The notes under the pieces are model-generated. The model had not been told where the DNA came from, did not search any database, and saw only the letters and a list, made by a program, of their open reading frames with translations. Source: Rhodoblastus sp963703385 (lineage in GTDB: Bacteria > Pseudomonadota > Alphaproteobacteria > Rhizobiales > Beijerinckiaceae). Taken from it: 64,000 nucleotides of DNA. Both the position numbers and the translations under genes were made by a program. Positions 57,864-64,000 of the stretch are shown here, piece by piece (the stretch's first letter is position 1; each line of letters opens with the position of its first letter). The stretch spans positions 930,001 to 994,000 of the forward strand of contig OY969816.1 of NCBI GenBank assembly GCA_963703385.1. The letters are read 5' to 3'.

Positions 57864-60050
57864 ATGCTCAATCTCTCCGCCCTTGGCGCCCTCCACGAAG
57901 CCCCGGTTTCGCGCCGCGGCTTTATTCTCGGCGCAGCCGCCGTCGGCGCCAGCCTCATGGTCGGTTATTCCCTCGCCGCCGAAGAGGCAGGCGGAGGCGC
58001 AAATCCCTTCGCCGGCTATATCAAGATTGATCCCGACAACAAGGTTACGGTCTATTCGGCCCATATGGACATGGGGCAGGGCATTTATCAGGGCGTCGCC
58101 ACGCTCGCGCAGGAGGAGCTCGACGCAGATTGGTCGAAGCTCGTCGTCGCCGGGGCCTCGGGCAATCCGGCGCTCTATGGCAATCTGGCCATGGGCGGCA
58201 AGTTCCAGCTGACCGGCGGCTCGACCGGAACCGCATCGTCCTGGCGGCGCTATCGGGTCGCGGGGGCGACGGCCAAGGCCATGCTGATCGCCGCGGCCGC
58301 GCGCAAATGGGGTTTGGCGGCCACGGAAATCATCGGCGAAAACGGGGTTCTGCGCGCCAGGAACGCCGGCGTGACCGCGACTTACGGAGAAATGGCGGCG
58401 CTCGCCGCGCAGGAGCCTGTCCCGGCCGATGTCGCGCTGAAAGACCCGAAAGACTGGAAATATATCGGCGCCGAAAACCTGCCGCGTCTCGATTCCGCGG
58501 CCAAAACCACCGGCCGGCAGAAGTTCACCATCGATCTCCGCCTGCCCGACATGCTGACGGCGGTGATGATCCATCCGCCTTTGTTCGGCGCGAGGTTGAA
58601 AGGCTTCGACGCCGTGAAGGCCAAGTCCATAAAGGGCGTGGTCGATGTGGTGGCCACGCCGCGCGGCGTGGCCGTGGTCGCCCGGGGCATGTGGGAGGCG
58701 ATGAAGGCCCGCGACGCGGTCAGCGTCGAATGGGACGATTCGGCGGCGGAGAAACGCGGCGCGGCGGCCATGTTCGAAGCCTATCGCGCCATGGCCGACA
58801 AGGGCGGCGAGGTGGTCGCGGTCAATCGCGGCGACGCTGTGGCCGCGCTCGGCAAGGCGGCGAAAGTGATCGAGGCGCGCTACGAATTTCCTTATCTCGC
58901 CCATGCCGCCCTGGAGCCGATGAACGCCGTCGCGCGGATGAATTCAGATGGCGTCCTCGAAGTTTGGGGCGGTCATCAAATGCCCGACCTTTACCAGGCG
59001 ATGGCGGCGCAAGTCGCCGGGATCGCGCCGGAGAAAGTCAAGCTGCATGTGATGCAGACCGGCGGCGGCTTTGGACGCCGCGCCACGCCGGACGCCGATG
59101 TCATCGTCGAGGCGGTGGCGACCGCCAGGGCGATCGGCTGGAAGGCGCCGGTGAAAGTGCAATGGACGCGCGAGGACGACATGCGCGCCGGGCGCTACCG
59201 CCCCGCCTATGTCCACAAAATCGTCGCCGGACTCGACGAGGATGGCAAAATCGTTGCGTTGCGCGACACGATCGTCGGGCAATCCATTCTCAAGGGCTCC
59301 CCCTTCGAGGCCGTGATGGTGAAAAATGGCGTGGACGCCACCACGGTCGAGGGCATGGCGAACCAACCTTACGCCATTCCGAATTTCCGCCTGGACCTGA
59401 CCACAACCGACATGAATGTTCCGGTGTTGTGGTGGCGTTCGGTCGGCTCGAGCCATAACGCTTACGTGATCGAAGCCTTCATGGACGAACTGGCCCAGGC
59501 CGCCGGCAAGGATCCGCTCGCCTATCGCCTTGAAATGCTCGCCGACAAGCCGCGCCACGCCGCCGTGCTCAAACTGGCGGCCGAGAAAGCCGGCTGGGCC
59601 GCCTCGCCCGCCGCCGGGACGGTTCGGGGCGTGGCTCTCGCGGAATCCTTTGGAACTTACGTCGCCCAGATCGTCGAAGCCAGCGCGGACAAATCGGGGG
59701 CGCCCAAGGTCCGGAGAGTCGTCTGCGCCGTCGATTGCGGCGTCGCGGTCAATCCGGACATGATCCGCGCGCAGATGGAGGGCGGCATAGGCTTCGGTCT
59801 CGGCGCCATCATGAAATCGCGCATCACCCTCGACGACGGCAAGGTCAGGGAGGGCAATTTCGACGAATATAAAGTGCTGCGGATGAACGAAATGCCCAGG
59901 GTCGAGGTCTATATCGTTAAATCGGCGGAAGATCCCAAGGGCGTCGGCGAACCGGGCGTGCCGCCGATCGGCCCGGCCTTCGCCAATGCCGTGTTCCAGG
60001 CGACAGGCAAGCGCGTGCGCGTGTTGCCCTTCGGCCAAACCGGCGCGTGA
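57864..60050 (+). CDS. Molybdopterin subunit of a molybdenum hydroxylase (IorB-like)
   Basis: This 728-residue catalytic subunit belongs to the xanthine dehydrogenase superfamily. A twin-arginine-type signal is visible near residues 12-35 (SRRGFILGAAAVGASLMVG), so the enzyme may be exported folded with its small subunit. Cofactor-binding stretches are HMDMGQGIYQGVATLAQEE, GGSTGTASSW, and GGGFGRRATPDADVI in the second half. The catalytic Glu is in KGVGEPGVPPIGPAFANAV near the C terminus. It resembles IorB and membrane-linked aldehyde dehydrogenases. The substrate is unknown. A decayed xdhC follows. Confidence 0.9.
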   Translation: MLNLSALGALHEAPVSRRGFILGAAAVGASLMVGYSLAAEEAGGGANPFAGYIKIDPDNKVTVYSAHMDMGQGIYQGVATLAQEELDADWSKLVVAGASGNPALYGNLAMGGKFQLTGGSTGTASSWRRYRVAGATAKAMLIAAAARKWGLAATEIIGENGVLRARNAGVTATYGEMAALAAQEPVPADVALKDPKDWKYIGAENLPRLDSAAKTTGRQKFTIDLRLPDMLTAVMIHPPLFGARLKGFDAVKAKSIKGVVDVVATPRGVAVVARGMWEAMKARDAVSVEWDDSAAEKRGAAAMFEAYRAMADKGGEVVAVNRGDAVAALGKAAKVIEARYEFPYLAHAALEPMNAVARMNSDGVLEVWGGHQMPDLYQAMAAQVAGIAPEKVKLHVMQTGGGFGRRATPDADVIVEAVATARAIGWKAPVKVQWTREDDMRAGRYRPAYVHKIVAGLDEDGKIVALRDTIVGQSILKGSPFEAVMVKNGVDATTVEGMANQPYAIPNFRLDLTTTDMNVPVLWWRSVGSSHNAYVIEAFMDELAQAAGKDPLAYRLEMLADKPRHAAVLKLAAEKAGWAASPAAGTVRGVALAESFGTYVAQIVEASADKSGAPKVRRVVCAVDCGVAVNPDMIRAQMEGGIGFGLGAIMKSRITLDDGKVREGNFDEYKVLRMNEMPRVEVYIVKSAEDPKGVGEPGVPPIGPAFANAVFQATGKRVRVLPFGQTGA

Positions 60051-60081
60051 CCGTCCCGACCGGGCTCGGCGACCGGGAAAA

Positions 60082-60337
60082 ATGAACGATCAGGACGAAG
60101 TTCTCGCCAAAGCCCTTGCCGGGGTGCGGCGCGGCCGGAAGGTAGCGGTCGCGACCGTGGTGGCGACCGCCGCTTCGGCGCCGCGCCGGCGCGCGAAAGG
60201 TTTTTCGGCGCGCGAAAGGTTTATCGGAAACGATCTTGGCCGGCGTTCATGGGCCGGTCGGCCTGGCTATCGGCGCGGAAATGACCGGGGCCTTGCGTCT
60301 CGCGCCCTCTGCCGCACTGGGGGCCGCCGCAGGATGA
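60082..60337 (+). pseudogene. XdhC-like maturation factor, internally deleted
   Basis: XdhC-type proteins insert sulfurated molybdenum cofactor into hydroxylases. Here the N-terminal part is present in one frame (MNDQDEVLAKAL, then KVAVATVVATAASAPRR). The C-terminal signature is present in another (GLSETILAGVHGPVGLAIGA, ending at TGA 60335-60337). Most of the middle, about 200 codons, is missing. At the junction GGCGCGCGAAAGGTTT occurs twice in a row, a likely footprint of the deletion. The 3' half overlaps the extended end of prmA on the other strand. Confidence 0.75.
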
Positions 60338-61335
60338 GCCTGGTTGCGTCGCGCCAGCGCCCGGTCGCGAAAATCGCGGCTGTGGCGCTCGCCGCGGGCC
60401 GGTTTTGCCGGCGCCGCGCCCGTGCGGCGCAACAGCAGCGTCGCCCAGCCTTCGATGTCGCGGCGACGCCACAGCGAAAAGCCCTGGGCGCGATAAGCGG
60501 TCAGCACGCCGGGGACGTCGCGCGCCAGCAGGCCGGAGAGAACGATCTCGGCGCCCGGCGCGGCGATGCGCGCCAGCGGGGGCGCGAGGCGGCGCAAGGG
60601 TTTGGCCAGAATATTGGCGAGGATCAGGTCATAGGCGCCGGGACGGTCGAGCGCGGGATGGTCCACGCCCCTGGCGGCCACCGGCCGCAGCCAGGGCGCC
60701 GCGCCGTTGAGCAAAGCATTGGCGCGCGTCGCGGCGACGGCGGCGGCGTCGATGTCGGCGGCCGCGATTTTTTCGCGCAAAGCTCGGGCCAAGGCGAGCG
60801 AGAGCACCCCGGTTCCGCAGCCGACGTCGATCGCGGCGCGCGGGCGCCGGCGTTTGAGAATGTCGTCGATGAACAGCAGGCAGCCGCGCGTGGTGCCGTG
60901 ATGGCCGGTGCCGAAGGCCAGGGCCGCTTCGATCTCCAGTCCGATGTCATTGCTTTTCGCCCGGTCGCGGTCATGGGCGCCATGGACCAGAAACCGTCCG
61001 GCGCGCACGGCGGAAAGGCCTTCCAGCGCGGCGGCGACCCAATCCTTCTGCTCGACCCGGCCGAATTCTATTGTTTGGGCCAGTTCCTCGCCGACCGCCG
61101 CCGCGACCAGCGCGCGGACATTTTGCTCGTCCGGCGCGCGGCCGAAATAGACTTCGACCATCCAGGGCGTGGCGGCCCAGCTCTCGGTCGAGGATTTCTC
61201 CTCGAAGGCGGCGGCGGCGGTTTCGGCGGGGTCGAACGTCTCGACCACCAGATCGGCGACGGCGCGCGCCCGATCCTCGTCGCAGCGCAGGCGCAGGACG
61301 AAAGCGGCGTTGTTCGGGGGCAATCCTTCGAGCAT
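60247..61335 (-). CDS. prmA: Ribosomal protein L11 methyltransferase
   Basis: This SAM-dependent enzyme (362 residues) trimethylates ribosomal protein L11. The N-terminal substrate domain runs to about residue 120, with EIEAALAFGTGHHGTTRGCL after it. The SAM site is AIDVGCGTGVLSLALARAL near residue 163, and the catalytic region is LILANILAKPLRRLAPPL near residue 225. The family normally ends near LLLRR (residue 297). Here about 60 further residues rich in Arg, Ala and Pro extend into the remains of xdhC, so the original stop seems to have been lost or moved. Confidence 0.9.
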   Translation of the reverse strand: MLEGLPPNNAAFVLRLRCDEDRARAVADLVVETFDPAETAAAAFEEKSSTESWAATPWMVEVYFGRAPDEQNVRALVAAAVGEELAQTIEFGRVEQKDWVAAALEGLSAVRAGRFLVHGAHDRDRAKSNDIGLEIEAALAFGTGHHGTTRGCLLFIDDILKRRRPRAAIDVGCGTGVLSLALARALREKIAAADIDAAAVAATRANALLNGAAPWLRPVAARGVDHPALDRPGAYDLILANILAKPLRRLAPPLARIAAPGAEIVLSGLLARDVPGVLTAYRAQGFSLWRRRDIEGWATLLLRRTGAAPAKPARGERHSRDFRDRALARRNQAHPAAAPSAAEGARRKAPVISAPIARPTGP

Positions 61336-61387
61336 GGGGCCGGGGTATCATGGGGCGCGCGGCAAGTCGATGCGCTGTTTTTTGCTG

Positions 61388-61416
61388 TTGACATGATGCT
61401 TGCGCGAACGCATAAG
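61388..61416 (+). promoter_or_regulatory. Promoter upstream of tRNA-Tyr
   Basis: A consensus -35 TTGACA (61388-61393) is followed after 17 bases by CATAAG as -10 (61411-61416). It reads toward tRNA-Tyr, with the terminator-like hairpin at 61431 in between. Confidence 0.7.
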
Positions 61417-61430
61417 CGGGCCAACGAGGG

Positions 61431-61453
61431 GCCCCGTCGCACGGGGCTTTTTC
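61431..61453 (+). terminator. Terminator-like hairpin between promoter and tRNA-Tyr
   Basis: GCCCCGT-CGC-ACGGGGC followed by TTTTTCG forms an intrinsic terminator on the plus strand. It lies about 15 bases after the -10 box and 27 bases before the tRNA. It may be an attenuator, a processing signal of the pre-tRNA, or a terminator for leftward-origin antisense transcripts across prmA. Confidence 0.7.
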
Positions 61454-61479
61454 GTCGTCGGAAAGCCAATTTCCGTCGA

Positions 61480-61564
61480 GGGAGAGTGTCCCGAGCGGCA
61501 AAGGGGGCGGACTGTAAATCCGCTGGCTAAGCCTTCGTAGGTTCGAGTCCTACCTCTCCCACCA
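61480..61564 (+). tRNA. tRNA-Tyr (anticodon GTA)
   Basis: This is a class II tRNA with a long variable arm. The acceptor stem pairs GGGAGAG (61480-61486) with CTCTCCC (61554-61560). The anticodon arm GGCGGACTGTAAATCCGC shows GTA, and the T arm has GTAGG-TTCGAGT-CCTAC. The discriminator A and CCA are encoded (61561-61564). Its last 16 bases recur at 62640-62655, as for a tRNA used as an integration site. Confidence 0.95.
61549..61564 (+). repeat. att-like direct repeat, left copy (tRNA-Tyr 3' end)
   Basis: CCTACCTCTCCCACCA is the end of tRNA-Tyr and matches 62640-62655 exactly. Together they bound a segment of about 1.1 kb with a toxin-antitoxin pair and a recombinase remnant. Confidence 0.8.
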
Positions 61565-61641
61565 TTTTTGCTTGTTTGAAAATAACCTGCCGGAACTCCG
61601 CGCCCTTTTCGATGGGCGCGTGCTTGGCCGCGATCAGCGGG

Positions 61642-61950
61642 TCAGCCGACGCGCTTCATCGGCTCGATCTTGTCGAGCGCTTCGCTCAAGGCGTCGGCCG
61701 TTGTTTCGAGCCCATAGCGGCCTTGCAGGTTCATCCAGAATTCCGCGCTCGTTCCAAAAAAGCGGGCGAGACGCAGGGCCGTGTCCGGCGTCAGGTCCAC
61801 TTGTTCGCTGGCGAGGCGTTCGACGCGGGTGCGCGGGACGCCGATCGCCCGCGCCACCGCGCCGGCCGAAAGGTTGAGCGGCGCGAGAAATTCCTCGCGC
61901 AGGATTTCGCCGGGGTGAATGGGCGTCAGTTTCAAAGCGGTCATGGCCAA
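61642..61950 (-). CDS. higA: HigA-type antitoxin
   Basis: This 102-residue antitoxin has a Xre-type helix-turn-helix: PIHPGEILREEFLAPLNLSAGAVARAIGVPRTRVERLAS, continued by FFGTSAEFWMNLQGRYGLE (shown here in parts of residues 10-75). This is the standard HigA/VapI pattern. It binds the toxin HigB and represses their shared promoter. It lies 18 bases downstream of higB, the usual toxin-first order. An in-frame ATG two codons later is also possible as start. Confidence 0.9.
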   Translation of the reverse strand: MAMTALKLTPIHPGEILREEFLAPLNLSAGAVARAIGVPRTRVERLASEQVDLTPDTALRLARFFGTSAEFWMNLQGRYGLETTADALSEALDKIEPMKRVG

Positions 61951-61968
61951 GCCTTAGTGATACAAGCC

Positions 61969-62253
61969 TCAATGATAATCGACGAATTCAACTTCGGCGG
62001 GGCCTTCGTCCGTCCAGACGAAACAAAGCCGAAATTGGTCATTGACGCGGATCGAATATTGCCCGACGCGGTCGCCTTTCAGCGCCTCAAGCCGATTGGC
62101 CGGCGGCGCGCGCAAATCGTCCAGCCTTTTCGCCGCGTCGAGCATAACCAACTTGCGCCGCGTCACGGCGATCAGATCGGCGGGGAATTTCTTCGGCGTC
62201 TCGCGCGCAAGAAGGGCGGCCAGCCTCTCGTCTTTGAATCGCTTGACCGCCAT
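61969..62253 (-). CDS. higB: HigB-type toxin (RelE superfamily)
   Basis: This 94-residue ribosome-dependent mRNA interferase is of the RelE/HigB fold. The family end pattern YSIRVNDQFRLCFVWTDEGPAEVEFVDYH carries the conserved Arg and aromatic residues. AAKRLDDLRAPPANRLEALKGDR is the typical middle. I placed the start at ATG 62253 (MAVKRFKDERL); an upstream in-frame start adds five residues. The palindromic operator lies about 35 bases upstream. Confidence 0.9.
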   Translation of the reverse strand: MAVKRFKDERLAALLARETPKKFPADLIAVTRRKLVMLDAAKRLDDLRAPPANRLEALKGDRVGQYSIRVNDQFRLCFVWTDEGPAEVEFVDYH

Positions 62254-62286
62254 TGCGCCCCCGCTCAAAGGGAAGTATCACAGAAA

Positions 62287-62312
62287 GATACATATGGCAA
62301 GAAATATGTATC
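62287..62312 (-). promoter_or_regulatory. Palindromic operator upstream of higBA
   Basis: GATACATAT and ATATGTATC are perfect 9-bp inverted arms separated by eight bases, located where a HigA operator would be expected. GTATCAC and GATAC pieces recur on both sides. Confidence 0.65.
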
Positions 62313-62389
62313 ACGTCGCGATACGTTCGATCGTTCATGCGCGGATGCGCCCGCGTCATCCTGTTGTCGCGGCCTGCCCGCAAGGCTGG

Positions 62390-62533
62390 CGCGAAGGCGT
62401 CGCCAAAGCCAAGGCCGAAGGCAAATATAAAGAACGCGCGCCGACTGCCCGCGCTAAGGCCGATGGCATTCGCCAGCTGGCGGTTGAAGGCAAGACGTGG
62501 TGCAATAGCACCCCTGCGATTCCTGCTGATTAG
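62390..62533 (+). pseudogene. Serine recombinase fragment
   Basis: The translation GVAKAKAEGKYKERAPTARA followed by KADGIRQLAVEGKT closely resembles the linker and start of the C-terminal DNA-binding part of resolvase/invertase proteins (usual form AKAEGKYKGRxPTARAK). No catalytic N terminus precedes it and no helix-turn-helix follows; the frame runs into unrelated residues and stops. It lies between higBA and the right att-like repeat. Confidence 0.65.
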
Positions 62534-62639
62534 CCGAGCAAATCGGGGCGGGCGGCTGAAAAGAAACCGCAACAGTATCAATGCGCAAAAAAGGCGGGTG
62601 AGGGCGCGTAAGCCATTTGAATTTCAAGGCGTTTTAACG

Positions 62640-62655
62640 CCTACCTCTCCCACCA
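62640..62655 (+). repeat. att-like direct repeat, right copy
   Basis: CCTACCTCTCCCACCA is an exact copy of the tRNA-Tyr 3' end. Just before it AGGCGTT and AACGCCT form a small palindrome. The stretch 62534-62756 otherwise shows nothing that I can annotate. Confidence 0.8.
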
Positions 62656-62756
62656 CTTCTCTTGACGGCTATGCAGAAACCGGCTGCTTGCGCTTCCGTC
62701 CGCTTTCCGGCGGCTTTATTTCAGGCGGCAGGTTTAGAAAAGCCCATCGGCCTGCC

Positions 62757-63068
62757 TCAGCCGGTGCTCCAGATGCGCGGGCGCTTCATCCCGGCGATCT
62801 TGCAGGCCTGGCCGGGATAGCCATAGGGGAAGAGCTCGAACAGCCGGTTGCGACCGGCGCCGCGGGCCTCGGTCAGGTGGCGCATGACGAATCGGGCGTC
62901 GGGCGAAACCTGATGCTCTTCCTGGAAGGCGCGCATGAATCTGATCGCTTGCCAATGGTCGTCGATCAAGTCAATGCCGAGTTCGCGGGCCTTTGCTTTG
63001 GCCCAGTCCTCGGTCCAATCGGCGGGATTGATGAGATAGCCTTCGGCGTCGGTTTGCGGCGCGGTCAT
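62757..63068 (-). CDS. TusE/DsrC family protein lacking the penultimate Cys
   Basis: This 103-residue protein has the family fold: GYLINPADWTEDWAKAKARELGIDL, HWQAIRFMRAFQEEH and RFVMRHLTEARGAGRNRLFELFP. The C-terminal arm reads ACKIAGMKRPRIWSTG. The upstream Cys of that arm is kept, but the penultimate Cys that carries sulfur in TusE and DsrC is replaced (end WSTG). A sulfur-carrier role like TusE is therefore doubtful; a regulatory variant is possible. AGGAGGAGGACC precedes ATG 63068. It lies downstream of a LysR regulator gene on the same strand. Confidence 0.85.
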   Translation of the reverse strand: MTAPQTDAEGYLINPADWTEDWAKAKARELGIDLIDDHWQAIRFMRAFQEEHQVSPDARFVMRHLTEARGAGRNRLFELFPYGYPGQACKIAGMKRPRIWSTG

Positions 63069-63207
63069 GGTCCTCCTCCTGATCGCAAAGCTTTTGTGGC
63101 GCTTAGACAAGATAACGTTTCCTGCCTGCAGGTCCACCGGCAATTGGTCCGTGGAATTGCTCCAGCGCAAAGAAAATTCGTTCCGTCACAAAGGTTCGGG
63201 CCGCGGC

Positions 63208-64000
63208 TCAATGTGGCTTCGCGGCGGAGTCCTGCATCAGGGCGAGCATGGCCTTGGCGGCGCGCGACGTATAGAGCTGCCGGTGCGAGAGAACGTAGAA
63301 CGGGCGCTTGGGCAGGGAAAAAGGCAGCTGGACCAGGGCGCCGGCCTTGATCGAGGCGCGGGCGACCAGGCTCGACATCACGGCAAGGCCGGCGCCGGCC
63401 TCCACCGCCGTGCGCAAGGACTCGTTCGACGGTAGTTCCAGCACGACGCGCGGCGCGTGGTCGGGCGGCGCGACCGACTGGATCAGCTCCTCGAAGGCCT
63501 CGCGCGTGCCGGAGCCTTTTTCGCGCGCGACCCAGGGGGCGTCCTGAATCGCCTCACGGGTCGCGGCGTCGTCCGCGCCGGAAAGTTTCGCGGCGAGCGC
63601 GGGCGCGGCGACGACGAGCAATTCGTCGTCGTCGACGCGGGCGACCGTCAGCAGCGGATCGGCGACGGCGCCCTCGACCAGCCCGAGGTCGATCTCGCCG
63701 GCGACGGCAAGTTCGGCGACCTCGTGGGTGTTGCCGATGGTCAGCCGGACGGCGACGCCGGGATAGAGTTCCGCGAAGCGGGCGAGGCGCGGCGGCAGCC
63801 AGTAATTGCCGGTGGTCTGGCTGGCGGCGACATTCAGCCGCCCGGTTTTCAGGCCGCCGATGTCGGTCAGCACCTTTTCCGTCCGCTGCGCGGCGACGAG
63901 CAGGGCGCGCGCCTCGGCGAGAAAGACCCGGCCCTCCTGGGTCAAGGCGACCCGCCGGCCGATCCGGTCGAACAGCTTCATGTCGTGGCGATATTCGAGC
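63208..64000 (-). CDS. LysR-type regulator (5' part beyond the window)
   Basis: The frame continues past base 64000, so the first 35 or so residues of the helix-turn-helix are missing. What remains begins LEYRHDMKLFDRIGRRVALT, the end of the DNA-binding domain. A complete effector domain follows with AASQTTGNYWLPPRLARF, REKGSGTREAFEELI and LPSNESLRTAVEAGAGLAVMS. These resemble CbbR/CysB-type regulators for carbon or sulfur metabolism. It lies 139 bases upstream of the TusE/DsrC-like gene, which may be its target or merely its neighbour. Confidence 0.9.
   Translation of the reverse strand, partial: LEYRHDMKLFDRIGRRVALTQEGRVFLAEARALLVAAQRTEKVLTDIGGLKTGRLNVAASQTTGNYWLPPRLARFAELYPGVAVRLTIGNTHEVAELAVAGEIDLGLVEGAVADPLLTVARVDDDELLVVAAPALAAKLSGADDAATREAIQDAPWVAREKGSGTREAFEELIQSVAPPDHAPRVVLELPSNESLRTAVEAGAGLAVMSSLVARASIKAGALVQLPFSLPKRPFYVLSHRQLYTSRAAKAMLALMQDSAAKPH

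Overview
The window is high-GC DNA from an alphaproteobacterium, most likely of the Hyphomicrobiales (Rhizobiales), perhaps near the Beijerinckiaceae, Methylocystaceae or Rhodoblastus. This is inferred from gene order (14-gene nuo followed by birA, RNase J and an epimerase; nrdR-ribD-ribE; rplM-rpsI-argC), a class I PHA synthase and a form IA RuBisCO with CbbQ and CbbO. No rRNA is present, so the genus stays open.

Layout. 306-15504 is a complete nuo operon (complex I), with a small membrane-protein gene between nuoD and nuoE and a 131-bp tandem repeat between nuoF and nuoG. 15505-18431 holds birA, RNase J and a methylmalonyl-CoA epimerase-like gene. 18469-24223 holds a TAXI-type binding protein and nrdR-ribD-ribE. 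The rib genes are split by an AT-richer island with two unknown genes and a serine-recombinase remnant. 24424-32325 holds a cardiolipin synthase-like gene, then the CO2-fixation cluster: cbbL-cbbS-cbbQ-cbbO on the minus strand, ended by a strong terminator, with cbbR divergent. 32394-37725 holds metabolic and transport genes. 37868-40849 is rplM-rpsI-argC, interrupted by a BrnT/BrnA-like toxin-antitoxin pair whose antitoxin has a histone-H1-like tail. 41069-45888 holds a secreted Gly/Tyr-rich protein between REP-like palindromes, phaC, a small exported protein and an aminotransferase.

45985-50353 is an accessory stretch. It has a frameshifted REP-associated transposase (RAYT), an M50 protease, HdeD and Sel1 genes, and a 612-bp element with inverted-repeat ends. 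That element contains a 33-residue hydrophobic peptide ORF whose start codon lies in a hairpin. 50354-61335 holds a chemoreceptor, HAD and DUF302 genes, hisI, folE, an aminopeptidase P, a two-subunit molybdenum hydroxylase, a decayed xdhC and prmA. 61388-62655 is tRNA-Tyr with a small higBA island bounded by a 16-bp copy of the tRNA 3' end. The window closes with a TusE/DsrC-like gene and a LysR regulator cut by the edge.

The core is respiratory and autotrophic: complex I for NADH oxidation or reverse electron flow, and RuBisCO with its CbbQO activase under CbbR control. Around it are several small, partly decayed insertions at otherwise conserved gene junctions.
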